A stretch of 64,000 nt of DNA from Rubripirellula sp. (GCA_012270065.1 JAAXJB010000072.1:1-64000), one strand, 5' to 3'. Counted from the first letter of the stretch, positions 27,468 to 37,641 are shown. The notes: generated from the sequence alone by a model not told the origin. Made by a program: numbers and translations.

Positions 27468-29003
27468 TCAATCACGCGGGATTTCATTGAGCGTATAGTA
27501 CGCATTTTCGTGCACGAGTTTCCCACCGTCTGATTCACGCATCGGTTGCAGATCAAACTCATGCACATGCCCCTGCACGAGCCCCTCAACCTTGATCCGG
27601 ACCTGCAGACCGTCCTTGGACACGATGGCATTCACGACCTTGGGTTTCGTCTGATCAACTTCGGGACTACCGTAGCCCTGCTGGTAAACGTGAGTGAATG
27701 TCGATAGCGAATAGGTATCAGGATTCGCTGCTATCGCACGATCAACTGGTTTTGTGAACGTCAGCAGAAAGCCGTCCGATCGGGCATTGATTGTCTTGAT
27801 TTCAAAGGGAACAATCCCGGTCCAATCCAGTCGCTGGATTGCAAACTCGCGTGGCCCTCTGACTGGCCATCCGCGGTTGGTTCCCCCCACAATCAAATCT
27901 CCGCGTGGAGTGAATTGGCACGCCAACAGTCCGGTCGCCAGTCCTTCCCGAAAGGGATAGCACGCCCCCTGCCAGACACCGTTGACTTTTTCAGTCGTGG
28001 CACGCATGACAACACTAAGGCTGAAGTCCGTCACAAAAAGCTGATTCTCAAAAGGTCCAAACTTGCCTCCGGTACGGTCTACCATGAAACCGGAAATGGA
28101 TCGTCCCATGCGGATGTAAGGGAAAACGACAGCATAAGGAACAAGTTCCTTCACCCGCTTACGTTCTTCCATCAAGCGTGAGCGTGTGTTGGGCACGACA
28201 GGCTTTTCACCCATGTCTTTGGCCAAGTCCAAGTCATACCAGTTGAAACTGACGGGATGCCCCATGAAGCCTCCCTGCTGCAATACCTTCAGACTACAAG
28301 AACCATTCCACGGCCCCTGACTTTCAGCATAGAACATGACTCCATGTTCGTTCGGCCCTATACCACACGGACTGCGGATCCCACTGCACACGGGTAGCGT
28401 TTTTCCGTCGGGCGTGACTTTCAGACACCAACCCCGAAAAGGAACGTCCGAGTGATAGGATTTGGAGAGACAGAGTGCCACCCAGACATTACCGTCTTTA
28501 TCAGGCTTTGAACCAAACGCAAACTCATGGTAATTCCGAAAACCCCAGACATCACTTAGAGTGCGAAAATGGTCTGCTCTGCCATCCGCATCTTCATCTG
28601 TGATCCGCGTCACTTCTGTCTGCTGGGTGACGATGAATGCGTCGTCACGATACGCCATTCCCATGACCTCATCCAAGCCATGAGCAAAACGCCGAAAAAC
28701 CGGTTTTGGATTTTTGTCAAACGCTCCATCCACCAGAAAAATATCACCGCGCCGCGTTCCAATGGCCAATCGATTGTCGGGCATCACTTCAAAGCAACCT
28801 GCTTCGATTGCTGTTCCAGTGGGCATGGGAATCTCAACAATCCGGTAATACTTTGCCTCTTCTTCTGCAGTATCCCAATATTCGCCCAACGTCTCTCCCA
28901 ACACCATTGCGGGGGTGAAAAAGATGGCAATGCAAGCGAAGCGAGCGGTGCAAATCAGCGAACCGGCGTGGTGGAAGATCATGAGTCGAGTCCTACCAGA
29001 CAT
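27468..29003 (-). CDS. PVC-type dehydrogenase-like propeller protein
   Basis: A 511-residue exported protein of the glucose/sorbosone-dehydrogenase-like propeller group. The start at 29003 (MSGRTRLMIFHHAG) leads into a hydrophobic signal segment. It shows EIPMPTGTAIEAGCFEVMPDNRLAIGTRRGDIFLVDG, GLDEVMGMAYRDDAFIVTQQTEVTRITDEDADGRAD, GIRSPCGIGPNEHGVMFYAESQG and WPVRGPREFAIQRLDW, typical of the class, and a C-terminal beta domain. The start overlaps the end of the upstream hexaheme cytochrome gene by 11 bp, so the two are co-translated and probably work together, the propeller perhaps oxidising a sugar or alcohol and the cytochrome taking electrons. Substrate and cofactor are unknown. Confidence 0.82.
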   Translation of the reverse strand: MSGRTRLMIFHHAGSLICTARFACIAIFFTPAMVLGETLGEYWDTAEEEAKYYRIVEIPMPTGTAIEAGCFEVMPDNRLAIGTRRGDIFLVDGAFDKNPKPVFRRFAHGLDEVMGMAYRDDAFIVTQQTEVTRITDEDADGRADHFRTLSDVWGFRNYHEFAFGSKPDKDGNVWVALCLSKSYHSDVPFRGWCLKVTPDGKTLPVCSGIRSPCGIGPNEHGVMFYAESQGPWNGSCSLKVLQQGGFMGHPVSFNWYDLDLAKDMGEKPVVPNTRSRLMEERKRVKELVPYAVVFPYIRMGRSISGFMVDRTGGKFGPFENQLFVTDFSLSVVMRATTEKVNGVWQGACYPFREGLATGLLACQFTPRGDLIVGGTNRGWPVRGPREFAIQRLDWTGIVPFEIKTINARSDGFLLTFTKPVDRAIAANPDTYSLSTFTHVYQQGYGSPEVDQTKPKVVNAIVSKDGLQVRIKVEGLVQGHVHEFDLQPMRESDGGKLVHENAYYTLNEIPRD

Positions 29004-31836
29004 AATCAAGGATGAGTTGTGAACGTCCACTTTTCAAATCCAGAGGAATGTGCAAGTGGCTACCAGCTGGATCGCTAACAATGCTGGCTGCATGATCAGG
29101 GTCAACCTCAACCCTAAGATCATTTCCCAATCGAAAACGATGTTCCGTTTCTTTCTGGATCGGAAGACTGGTTCGCAGGCGGAAGGCAAGATCATTCCTT
29201 GGACGGTCAGTCTGGAAGACAAGTGTCCGTTTTAACCTTAAAGAATCAGGACTTCCGCTCTCCTGATAGCGGGAGAAATCTTCGACATCCACGTTATCAA
29301 GCTGATAGGTGAAAGTTGGGCGGTCCATTTTGTCAAGAAAGTAGCCTGTGAAACGGTGTCTCGGTGGTCGGCCCTCGTCGACAATCCAAGGCGACTTCCT
29401 GCTATCCAACTCTGGCCCTGCTTCAAAACGAATCAGGTCGCTCCCGAGAGGTCGAACTGTCCCGTGACCCTGACTGCGCCAGACACCTGCTGGATCCGCA
29501 AATTTCCCTTTCCAGATCATTGCAATTCTCAACTGCTCGGCATCAAAGGCAAGATTGACACCGCCCGGGTACCCGACACCAATCCCCCGTTTGCCAATGC
29601 CCTGATAACTCCGCCGCAAGATTGCCGCTCGGCCATCCGTGGCAAGCAACTCAATTGGTTCGCGTCTCAAACCACGAGGGACTCTGGCTTGCCTTCCGTC
29701 CTTCAGGTATTCCCAAACAGCCCCAATCTGCTGATCTGTATCACCATCGAGAATCTCCCTGCGGATTGCTTTGCCCCCCGGCCAGAACGATGGCATCACG
29801 GTGTTGGGACTGATTGTCTGAGGTGACCGCATGTAGCGGTAGAACCACTCTCCATGGAGACGTTCCGCCATTTCAGTCAAGTCGACACCCGGCATGGTCA
29901 ACGCTGGTTTCTGCTGAAACGTATGACAGGCAATGCAATTGAGACCTCCACTGCCAACCAGTTCGGCACCAGTTTTCCGTATCTCCCTGGGATCGTCGAA
30001 TTGATGCAAATCAATGGCAGGCAACTCGTCAGTCTGCTGAAACAGATCGACCAGGTGCTCGACATGCTGTGTCCCGAATTGCGGCATGCGAGTCTGGACG
30101 TAAGGCCTGATCGCCCGACCACTGACCAATACTTGCCTCAGCCACTTCGGTTTCAGTTTTGCGCCAACACCAGTCAATGGTGGAGGAATCCGCCCCTGAG
30201 GACCGAGGTTCTCATTGGTTGTGAGAAAATATGGATCACGTTCATCACTGACGCCTCCAATTCCGTCACGCTGATGACACGCGTAACATCGAAATGTCTG
30301 CAGGGTCACGTTGATTTTCTGCGTCCTGGTAAGTTCACGACCAGCTTGTTCAATGGCAATGTTGATCGCTGCCCGCTGATCATCGGTGAGCTGAAAAGCA
30401 GGCCACTTTCCTGCATCCACGGACAAACAGCCCTGGCCAGGTCGCAGTGCACTGAAAGATGTAAATTTCGATGACACTTCAACACCATCGATTTGATGAC
30501 ACTGGTTGCATCCGACCTCGGCAAAACGTTTCTTGCCAATCGCAACCATCGAAGGATCAAGCTTCCAGTCGGGACTTCCGGGCTGCAGCGTTTTTTTCAA
30601 CGGCAAACTCAGCAGGTAGGAGGCAATGTCCAGTGCCTCCCAATGGTCCAGCTTCATGTTCGGCATGCGTCCAGCTGGCCTGACACGATGAGGATTTTCC
30701 AGAAACGCTGTGAGTCCCTTGACGCTGTATTTCTCTGGCGGATTGCCGAGTGGGACAGAACCTTCACCCAACTTCTCGTGACCGTCCTCCCCGCGAGGCG
30801 AGTGGCAAGCAACACAGCCAACGGAATGAAACAATTGCATCCCACGCCTCGAGGCATCAGCATCCGGGACTTCCGCATGGAACTCATCTTGACTGAGCGA
30901 CACCAGGAAATGCGTGATGGCTTCTGCCGTTTCCTGCTGTTCTTCTGGATCCAACTGTCCCAGAACCCGAGGCATGCCGGTGCCGGGTTTGAGACCATGC
31001 GGATCAACGATGAACTGCCTGATGTAATCTGGATGCACCCTTGAGCCCACGGATGCAAGATCAGGCGCGGAATTCACATGCAAGCCATCAGCGGCTCTGT
31101 GTGATCGCACCTCTCCACGATCCAACATCCCCGCCAACGTCCCTGATGCATGGCAACTTGTGCAGTGATATTGCTGCACCAAAGCAATACCCTGAACTCG
31201 ATCATCAACACTGCTACGGGTTGCCGCTTCGGCAACAGCCTGATCGGAGACTCCTGTTGCTGCTATGTCCATCAGGTATTTGACCAGATCCAGAAACTCC
31301 TGCCGATCCTGCAATTGATCAGCCAAACCTTCCGGCATCGAAGACTCGGTGTCTAGTTTCATGTCTTCGACGTCTTGACGCATTACTGTTACCAGACGCT
31401 GCCGGCTGGAAGTATCCCGCAAGACGTAATGCGTGGCGGTCTCGTCAACGATTCTTCCTTTCACAAGCCGACCGTCGACATCGAGAATACTGACCGTTCC
31501 AAATCCCTTCTTGATCACTTTGGATGGATTCAGAATCGATTCAACAAAGTACCCATCCGGAATATCTGTTCCCGTCTGCGTTAAATCAGGGCCCAGAAGA
31601 TTGCTGGCTCCCTTCGCATGACATCCTACGCAATTCAGTTTTTTCTGGGCAAACAGGATCGCCCCCTGAACCGCGTTCCCTTTCTTTCTGGCTTCGCTGG
31701 CAAGCATTCCGGGCTGCTCACGCAGCAACTGCGCCGTAAGCTTTTCCGTTGTCGTTCCTTCTGACTGGGCGGCAAGCTTGTGTTGCATGCCGATTCCGGT
31801 CAATGCCAAGGCAATCGTTAAAACAAGTCGAAACAC
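28993..31836 (-). CDS. Hexaheme c-type cytochrome
   Basis: A 947-residue exported protein with six CxxCH motifs at about residues 69 (CVGCH), 225 (CTSCH), 341 (CVACH), 443 (CNQCH), 517 (CYACH) and 634 (CIACH). The first cytochrome domain carries the PVC-type heme-binding extension (GPDLTQTGTDIPDGYFVESILNPS, GRLVKGRIVDETATHYVLRD, SSMPEGL). The remaining domains are class I-like. The last 300 residues have no heme and form a beta-rich domain (WKGKFADPAGVWRSQGHG, FTGYFLDKMDRPTFTYQLDNVDVEDF). The GTG at 31836 is preferred because AGAGAG precedes it and the signal peptide then starts MFRLVLTIALAL; a TTG at 31863 is an alternative. It is operonic with the dehydrogenase-like gene downstream. It should be a periplasmic electron conduit. 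Confidence 0.88.
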   Translation of the reverse strand: MFRLVLTIALALTGIGMQHKLAAQSEGTTTEKLTAQLLREQPGMLASEARKKGNAVQGAILFAQKKLNCVGCHAKGASNLLGPDLTQTGTDIPDGYFVESILNPSKVIKKGFGTVSILDVDGRLVKGRIVDETATHYVLRDTSSRQRLVTVMRQDVEDMKLDTESSMPEGLADQLQDRQEFLDLVKYLMDIAATGVSDQAVAEAATRSSVDDRVQGIALVQQYHCTSCHASGTLAGMLDRGEVRSHRAADGLHVNSAPDLASVGSRVHPDYIRQFIVDPHGLKPGTGMPRVLGQLDPEEQQETAEAITHFLVSLSQDEFHAEVPDADASRRGMQLFHSVGCVACHSPRGEDGHEKLGEGSVPLGNPPEKYSVKGLTAFLENPHRVRPAGRMPNMKLDHWEALDIASYLLSLPLKKTLQPGSPDWKLDPSMVAIGKKRFAEVGCNQCHQIDGVEVSSKFTSFSALRPGQGCLSVDAGKWPAFQLTDDQRAAINIAIEQAGRELTRTQKINVTLQTFRCYACHQRDGIGGVSDERDPYFLTTNENLGPQGRIPPPLTGVGAKLKPKWLRQVLVSGRAIRPYVQTRMPQFGTQHVEHLVDLFQQTDELPAIDLHQFDDPREIRKTGAELVGSGGLNCIACHTFQQKPALTMPGVDLTEMAERLHGEWFYRYMRSPQTISPNTVMPSFWPGGKAIRREILDGDTDQQIGAVWEYLKDGRQARVPRGLRREPIELLATDGRAAILRRSYQGIGKRGIGVGYPGGVNLAFDAEQLRIAMIWKGKFADPAGVWRSQGHGTVRPLGSDLIRFEAGPELDSRKSPWIVDEGRPPRHRFTGYFLDKMDRPTFTYQLDNVDVEDFSRYQESGSPDSLRLKRTLVFQTDRPRNDLAFRLRTSLPIQKETEHRFRLGNDLRVEVDPDHAASIVSDPAGSHLHIPLDLKSGRSQLILDYVW

Positions 31837-31987
31837 TTCATATCTCTCTGTGTTCACTGACAAGGTGCTGGGTTCACTTACAGAGTGCTATGTCCATCGT
31901 CCATCGTTCAGTCAATCGCCTGAACGCAAAATCAAGGACTTCATTCACGGGGTTCCATAGCAGGCAGTCCGATGACGGCCTTGCCAC

Positions 31988-33970
31988 CTACTTGATCTTT
32001 TTGCCGACAACACCGATCTCGGCAGCGGACCCCCATGGAGCGCCATTGACTTCTTCCATGGAACGTACTCGGACGTAACGTCCTCTCACCGGTGTCTTAC
32101 AATCAGCCGCCTGCGGCGTTTTCACTTTCTTGAACTCGGCAACGACCGCCGCCTGAGCAAAGTCGTCCGCTGAATCGCTGACACTGAACTCTGCTTTTTT
32201 GAATGCCCCGTTCCAACCGCTGTCCTGGCGGGCGAGGTATCGAAAACCTGTTATTTCATAGGTCGCACCCAGATCAAGAATCAGCTCATGAGGGGGCTCT
32301 GCTACCCCGCTGTCAAAACGGGAATGCCAGACGGAATGTGGATTACCATCCACTGCGTTGGCAGCCATTTTCCCGTTGCTTTCATTCTGACTGCTGAATC
32401 GCAGCACACTGACCTGTTTCGGTGGCACCAGATTCTTTTCCTTGATCACATTGACCTTAACACGCTTTGCATTGGGGTTTCCCTTCGAACCATACTTCGC
32501 CGCACGATCTCGCTCTTGCAGTTCCTTGGTGAAAAACTCTCCGGCCTTCCATGGTTCATGGGACGCCTCGGCATGGTCAATCATCTTCTTCAACACATCT
32601 GGAAACTGTGCCGCCACATCTCTGGTCTCGCTGACGTCCTTCGCCAGATCGTAAAGAGCCCAGTCACCATCCTTGCGAACTTGAATTGCTTTCCAATCCC
32701 CCATTCTCACAGCAGTTTGATTGGCATATTCCCAATACAGAAACTCATGTTGCTGCTGTTTGTGCCCAGTGGCCTTTTCACCGACCAGTTCGGTGAGAAT
32801 GGACATGCCATCCAGATCATCCGGAGCTTCGGCACCGCTGAGCTCAGCAAGTGTTGGAAACACATCAACCTGACTGAACAACAGGTCGCTGACAGTATTT
32901 GCTTCAATTTTGCCGGGCCAACGAACCAGATACGGAATGCGGAGTCCACCCTCATACAGGTTGCCTTTCCCACCACGAAATTCAACACCTGTTCGCGGGT
33001 TCAAATTGGGTCCGAAATAGCCTCGGGGATGTTCCTTGCTTCGAAAGCGATCCTGCCCGCCATTGTCACCTGTGAAGAAGACAATCGTGTTTTCTTCCAG
33101 CTTCAAATCTCGTAATAAATCAAGAATCGTTTGCAGATCGTTATCGACCATCGTCACCATCGCGGCATAATTCTTGACATCCTGTGCAATTTTCGGATCG
33201 TTGAACCATTCGTCATCCTTGTAAGCTTCGAATGCAGCATCATCTGACGGAATATCGTACATCCCATGCGGTGGTGTGATCGGAAAATAACAGAAGAAAG
33301 GGCGGTCCCTGTTTTCCCGGATGAAATCCAGACCTCGCTTCATGATTTCATAATTTGAATACGTTTCTCCACTACGGCCACCATCGTTACCGGCCAATGG
33401 AACCTCTTTGCTGTTATGAATCAGATACGGTGGATAGAAAGAATGCGCATGGACCTGATCGTAGTAGCCAAAAAACTCATCAAAGCCGTGCTCTTCTGGC
33501 ACACCTGTCGATCCACGCCCACCAGCTCCCCACTTGCCGAAGCCACCAGTGGCGTACCCTCGCTTCTTCAGCATGCTGGCAATCGTAGCTTCGCCAGCGC
33601 GAAGGGGTGTTCCGCCCGGATTGTCCCTTACTGAACAGTGTCCCATGTGCTTGCCGGTCATCATGCACGCCCGCAGTGGCCCACAAACCGGTGCCGCGGC
33701 CAGCGCCTGCGTGAAACGAATTCCCTCGGAAGCCATCCTGTCAATATTGGGAGTGCGAAGTCTCTCATTGCCCATGTGCGACAGTTCGTAATACGCCAGT
33801 TCATCAGACATGATGTACACGATGTTGGGCAACCGCGAGACCTCACCTGATTTTTCTGCAGCATCGGTCGATGCCGTCAAAAGGCATGGGACCGAGAGGC
33901 AGAAAACAGCGAGACACAGGGGCACCATTCTGACCGGATGATGGCTTGAAATAAAAAGTCGCAGGGGCAT
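31988..33970 (-). CDS. Sulfatase with C-terminal discoidin-like domain
   Basis: A 660-residue type I sulfatase. Signal peptide about 1-38, then PNIVYIMSDELAYYELSHMG (metal ligands Asp56/Glu57), TPNIDRMASEGIRFTQA, and CGPLRACMMTGKHMG, where Cys96 is the formylglycine site and the usual serine of CxPSR is Leu99. FFTGDNGG and GGKGNLYEGGLRIPYLVRWPG supply the late Asp, Asn and Lys, so the site looks active. The catalytic part ends near residue 480. Residues about 520-655 (LRFSSQNESNGKMAANAVDGN, LDLGATYEITGFRYLAR, FSVSDSADDF, GRYVRVRSMEEVNG) form an F5/8 type C (discoidin) domain that may bind glycan. It is a single gene. Confidence 0.92.
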   Translation of the reverse strand: MPLRLFISSHHPVRMVPLCLAVFCLSVPCLLTASTDAAEKSGEVSRLPNIVYIMSDELAYYELSHMGNERLRTPNIDRMASEGIRFTQALAAAPVCGPLRACMMTGKHMGHCSVRDNPGGTPLRAGEATIASMLKKRGYATGGFGKWGAGGRGSTGVPEEHGFDEFFGYYDQVHAHSFYPPYLIHNSKEVPLAGNDGGRSGETYSNYEIMKRGLDFIRENRDRPFFCYFPITPPHGMYDIPSDDAAFEAYKDDEWFNDPKIAQDVKNYAAMVTMVDNDLQTILDLLRDLKLEENTIVFFTGDNGGQDRFRSKEHPRGYFGPNLNPRTGVEFRGGKGNLYEGGLRIPYLVRWPGKIEANTVSDLLFSQVDVFPTLAELSGAEAPDDLDGMSILTELVGEKATGHKQQQHEFLYWEYANQTAVRMGDWKAIQVRKDGDWALYDLAKDVSETRDVAAQFPDVLKKMIDHAEASHEPWKAGEFFTKELQERDRAAKYGSKGNPNAKRVKVNVIKEKNLVPPKQVSVLRFSSQNESNGKMAANAVDGNPHSVWHSRFDSGVAEPPHELILDLGATYEITGFRYLARQDSGWNGAFKKAEFSVSDSADDFAQAAVVAEFKKVKTPQAADCKTPVRGRYVRVRSMEEVNGAPWGSAAEIGVVGKKIK

Positions 33971-34284
33971 GATTCTTTCCAGAGTAGATCAACATGAAAT
34001 CGGCAGCAGCTGGCTGTTGCTCCCGATCCGATATCTTACCTGCAAAAGCCACCCTCGTGAGACATGAAACAACGAGAAAACGCTGCCCGCTGGGATGCGT
34101 CCGGTCATTCTGCAACCAAAGTCGTCAGGCCGTGTTGATGCAACCCAATTTCCCTGTTCTGGAGAACCATTCCGGCAAACAACCGGAAGCAAGATCCTGC
34201 ACGGAGATTTTATGTCGCACCTGTTTGTGCGAAATGGCAACACGGCAAAGGGTTTACCTGTTTGCCAAACTGAAAGTGGTGTTT
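33971..34284. other. 314-bp intergenic region without a gene
   Basis: The region lies between two minus-strand genes. It should contain the promoter of the sulfatase and the terminator of the ankyrin-cytochrome gene, but I see no clear element of either kind. Confidence 0.45.
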
Positions 34285-37200
34285 TCAGTCATCCGACTTC
34301 TGGTCGGGATCACGTGAGTTGAGGAGTTCGACCATACGTGGTCTGGCCTTCTGGATGTCGTCAAGATCAAGTTCCAGATTCAAACTGCGACTGATCCCTG
34401 CATAGAAACGGGACAATCCTTCACTCCACTGCGAATCGACTACATCCACTGGTGTTTCTCTCCTGTCATTTCTGACCGAGGTCGAAGCACCTTTTTGCAG
34501 CAACGTGTTGACGATTTCAAATTCGCACATGAAAGCAGCGACATGCAGGGCAGTATTTCCATCATCGTTCGTACGATGAACGTTCGCCCCACGCCGCAAC
34601 AGAAACTTGACCGCCTCGAGCTGACCATTCAGTGCGGCATCACTCAAGGCAGTGGCGCCACCGGATGGATTTCGCTCATTGATTCGAGCTCCTCGGGCAA
34701 GCAAACGACGCATTTGGTCAATGTTTCCTTTTGACGCTGCTTCATTCAAGGCACTGCGACGGTCAACGTGGTCGGCGTCGATCGACGCTTGCAGCTCTAC
34801 TGCTTCCGCTGCTGTACCGGTCACGTGAAAGATAAAATCGTTACTGAACAAACCCTGCCGGTTCTGGACCTGCAACAGATGCATCCCTTCATCGGGCAAT
34901 TGATCCAAACGCAGTTGAATGGTTTCGCCATCGATACTGATACTCCCGGCAACTCGGCGACCATCGACAATCACATGCGCGTTCTCATCAAGATGACGGC
35001 CACTCAGTGTCATTTCCTTGTTTCCTTCAAAGAGAACAGGAAACTTCTGACGGCCGCTTTGTCTTTCCAAAGAGCCAAGCGTCCAAAGAGCCGGTTGCGG
35101 TGATTCAAGGTCAGCCTTGACCCCATGTCTTGCAGAAAATGTCCCCACAAATCTGCCATTTTCCGCCAACCCAACAAGTTGCTGTCTCTGAAACGCCTGT
35201 TGTTCCACCCCGTCACCCAACCTGCTTTGATAAGTACCCATGCCCTGATTCGAATCAGACACATACTGCAATTTCAGCGGAGTCGCCTCCTGATTTGAGT
35301 CGATCAAGACGCCTTCGGCCTGAAGAACGACACCACCCTCTGCGGCAGATTGCTCGAGCGCATCGAGCAACTCACCAGTGAGCACCTGTTTTGAAGTCGT
35401 CTGGTTCAACGTAACCTGGCGTGCGAATGTTCCTGAAAAACCAGTGCTTCCCTCCAGGACCATATCCCAAACGGGATCAAAGCGTCGGCGGCCGCCCCAC
35501 GAAAACTGCCACATGCGCCGCTCCGGAATACCCCGCTCTGCGATTGCCCGATAGAAGTCAAAATCGATGATATTGAGCCTGCCCTGTGGCAGGATCAGGA
35601 ATCGGTCATAAGCTCCTCGCCACGTTGGCGCATCCATCCCGGTCCCCGGGGTATTGGTGCTGACCAGGAATGGCATGCGGTGGCAATTTCCGCAAACATT
35701 GGGCTTTGGCTTTCCATCGTAATCACCATCAATATGAAAGAGTTTGAACCCCTCCTGCGCCCGCTCCGAGACGACGTTGCTATAGGCCCGCTTTTGCGCG
35801 GGAGGATAGGGAATGCTCAACAGAAACTTCGCCATGTCATCCCGTTCGGCAGCGTTCAAGGCACCCGGCTTGCCTTCATCATTGACCGTCTCATCGCCAA
35901 CCATGCTCATGGTGCTGGCAAGCCCACCGTCAATCAGGTGCCGCGTGGTACTGACAGGATTTTCCAACTCGCTGTTGGGTGGATCTGAACCATGGACATT
36001 CGCGCTGTTGTTACCACCATACGGATCACCCGGTATCCCATCCCAGTGAAAGGGAGCAGTATCACGCAAGCCCCGAATCGGCATCGTGGATCGCGGCATG
36101 ATCTGGTCGCCCCCGGTCACCACAGGTGTTTTCAACACCCAGAGAAGCTGATCAGTGTGTCCATCTGGATGACAACTCGCGCATGCAAACGTCCCCGTCG
36201 TCGAGGCTGCTGCCGTGTTGAAAGCGATTCTGCCTCGCTTCACAGCGGGATGAGTCGGATCTTGCAACTCAATGGTCTGAACCAGCTTGGGATGCGAACG
36301 ATCGGAAATGTCCATGCACGACACAGTATTGGCAACTGCATTGAGCGTCCAAGCCATCCTCGTCTTGCCACGGGCATCAGACTGCAACGCAATGCCCCGG
36401 GGAACCGCATCAACCCGAACCCGCCCAAGCACCTCACCGCTGGACGCATCCACGGTGAAGAACTGGTCTGAGCCTGCAGCTGACACGAAGAGCGTGCTGT
36501 CATCCTCACTGACCTCAATTGCAAACGGTGTGGCCAGTGCATTCGAAGGATTCGGATGTTCCGGAGGCAAGGGTTCTAGGTCAAAGAAGTTGACTTGTGC
36601 TTCGAATTTTTCCGAATCATCAATTTCATTTGTGCGAGGCAGAACACTTGTGATGCGATTGAGAAAGGCACGGTTTTCCAACTCGGCAAGTCCATGGTCT
36701 CTCGTTCCCGCGCGGCCATTGACATCATTTCTCGCATCAGTTTGTGCGATGTAAACGTGTCCCTGCGAATCAACCGCCATTCCATACAACAGAGTCCCCA
36801 GCGAATTCACAACCTCTACCAGACGATCCGATTCGGTATCAAAAACAAACAAATCCCGATCTGGAACCTTGGGGTGTTTGACAATGTCGACCACAGCACC
36901 CAGTGACAATACATTGTTATTCGCGATTGAATGCTCATGGGCATTGAATGTAACCAGTTCTCCATCAATCTCACCGGTTCCGCCGGACAACTGCGTCCTG
37001 TTATTTGATTCAAAGGGAATGACGTACAACAGGCCATTACGGACAACGATCTGACGGGGATCCTGAGCAGGAATCTTCAAGTGACCAGTGACCACCCGAT
37101 TCACCACATCGACAATGGCGATCTGGTTTTCTGAGGACAAAGCAACATAGGCTTTCTCTTCATTTGCAAAGGCGATCCCAACCGGTTCATCAAACCGCGT

Positions 37201-37641
37201 CGCTTTCGTTTCAGGATCGAAATCCTGCACCGTATCGACCACCTGCAGATAGGTAGAACTGGATGCTTCCGTGTCGATCACGCTGACAGAATCAGAAACA
37301 TGATTTGATACCCACAACTCTTTTCCGTCTGGCCGAACAGCGACACTGACCGGATCAACCCCAACATCAATGCGTTTCCTGATTTCAAAGGTTTGAGCAT
37401 CAATGACATCAACTGTGTCTGCGGGAGTGTTGACGACAAACAACAGTCCCCCAATCAGAGTGATTGGTGACGCATGCGGACTTGCGAAGGTTGGATGGCC
37501 AACTGACTGGAGGCTCTTGGCGACTTTATCCGATGCATGCAAATTTTGCTTACCCGAGGATTCATCATTTCTGCCCAGATGATCCATCAGGAAATAAACT
37601 GCCATCACGCAAAAAGAAGCGATAACAAGTTTCTTTTTCAT
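34285..37641 (-). CDS. Propeller/diheme cytochrome/IPT/ankyrin fusion protein
   Basis: A 1118-residue exported or anchored protein with a rare domain order. After an N-terminal hydrophobic segment (KKKLVIASFCVMAVYFLM) there is a YVTN-type beta-propeller to about residue 470 (TPADTVDVIDAQTFEIRKRIDVG, VRPDGKELWVSNHVSDSVSVIDT). Then comes a diheme part resembling di-heme peroxidase/MauG-like proteins, with CASCH at 487 and CGNCH at 650 and TMPIRGLRDTAPFHWDG between them. Residues about 875-950 look like an IPT/TIG immunoglobulin-like domain (GRHLDENAHVIVDGRRVAGS). Residues about 957-1057 are three ankyrin repeats (LNEAASKGNIDQMRRLLARGARIN, DGNTALHVAAFMCEFEIVNTLLQKGA). Ankyrins suggest a protein partner outside the cytoplasm. 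Function is unknown. Confidence 0.85.
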   Translation of the reverse strand: MKKKLVIASFCVMAVYFLMDHLGRNDESSGKQNLHASDKVAKSLQSVGHPTFASPHASPITLIGGLLFVVNTPADTVDVIDAQTFEIRKRIDVGVDPVSVAVRPDGKELWVSNHVSDSVSVIDTEASSSTYLQVVDTVQDFDPETKATRFDEPVGIAFANEEKAYVALSSENQIAIVDVVNRVVTGHLKIPAQDPRQIVVRNGLLYVIPFESNNRTQLSGGTGEIDGELVTFNAHEHSIANNNVLSLGAVVDIVKHPKVPDRDLFVFDTESDRLVEVVNSLGTLLYGMAVDSQGHVYIAQTDARNDVNGRAGTRDHGLAELENRAFLNRITSVLPRTNEIDDSEKFEAQVNFFDLEPLPPEHPNPSNALATPFAIEVSEDDSTLFVSAAGSDQFFTVDASSGEVLGRVRVDAVPRGIALQSDARGKTRMAWTLNAVANTVSCMDISDRSHPKLVQTIELQDPTHPAVKRGRIAFNTAAASTTGTFACASCHPDGHTDQLLWVLKTPVVTGGDQIMPRSTMPIRGLRDTAPFHWDGIPGDPYGGNNSANVHGSDPPNSELENPVSTTRHLIDGGLASTMSMVGDETVNDEGKPGALNAAERDDMAKFLLSIPYPPAQKRAYSNVVSERAQEGFKLFHIDGDYDGKPKPNVCGNCHRMPFLVSTNTPGTGMDAPTWRGAYDRFLILPQGRLNIIDFDFYRAIAERGIPERRMWQFSWGGRRRFDPVWDMVLEGSTGFSGTFARQVTLNQTTSKQVLTGELLDALEQSAAEGGVVLQAEGVLIDSNQEATPLKLQYVSDSNQGMGTYQSRLGDGVEQQAFQRQQLVGLAENGRFVGTFSARHGVKADLESPQPALWTLGSLERQSGRQKFPVLFEGNKEMTLSGRHLDENAHVIVDGRRVAGSISIDGETIQLRLDQLPDEGMHLLQVQNRQGLFSNDFIFHVTGTAAEAVELQASIDADHVDRRSALNEAASKGNIDQMRRLLARGARINERNPSGGATALSDAALNGQLEAVKFLLRRGANVHRTNDDGNTALHVAAFMCEFEIVNTLLQKGASTSVRNDRRETPVDVVDSQWSEGLSRFYAGISRSLNLELDLDDIQKARPRMVELLNSRDPDQKSDD

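Noticed and set aside
32288-33115. 275-codon + strand frame
   Set aside because: It is antisense to the discoidin-tailed sulfatase, whose motifs are unmistakable.
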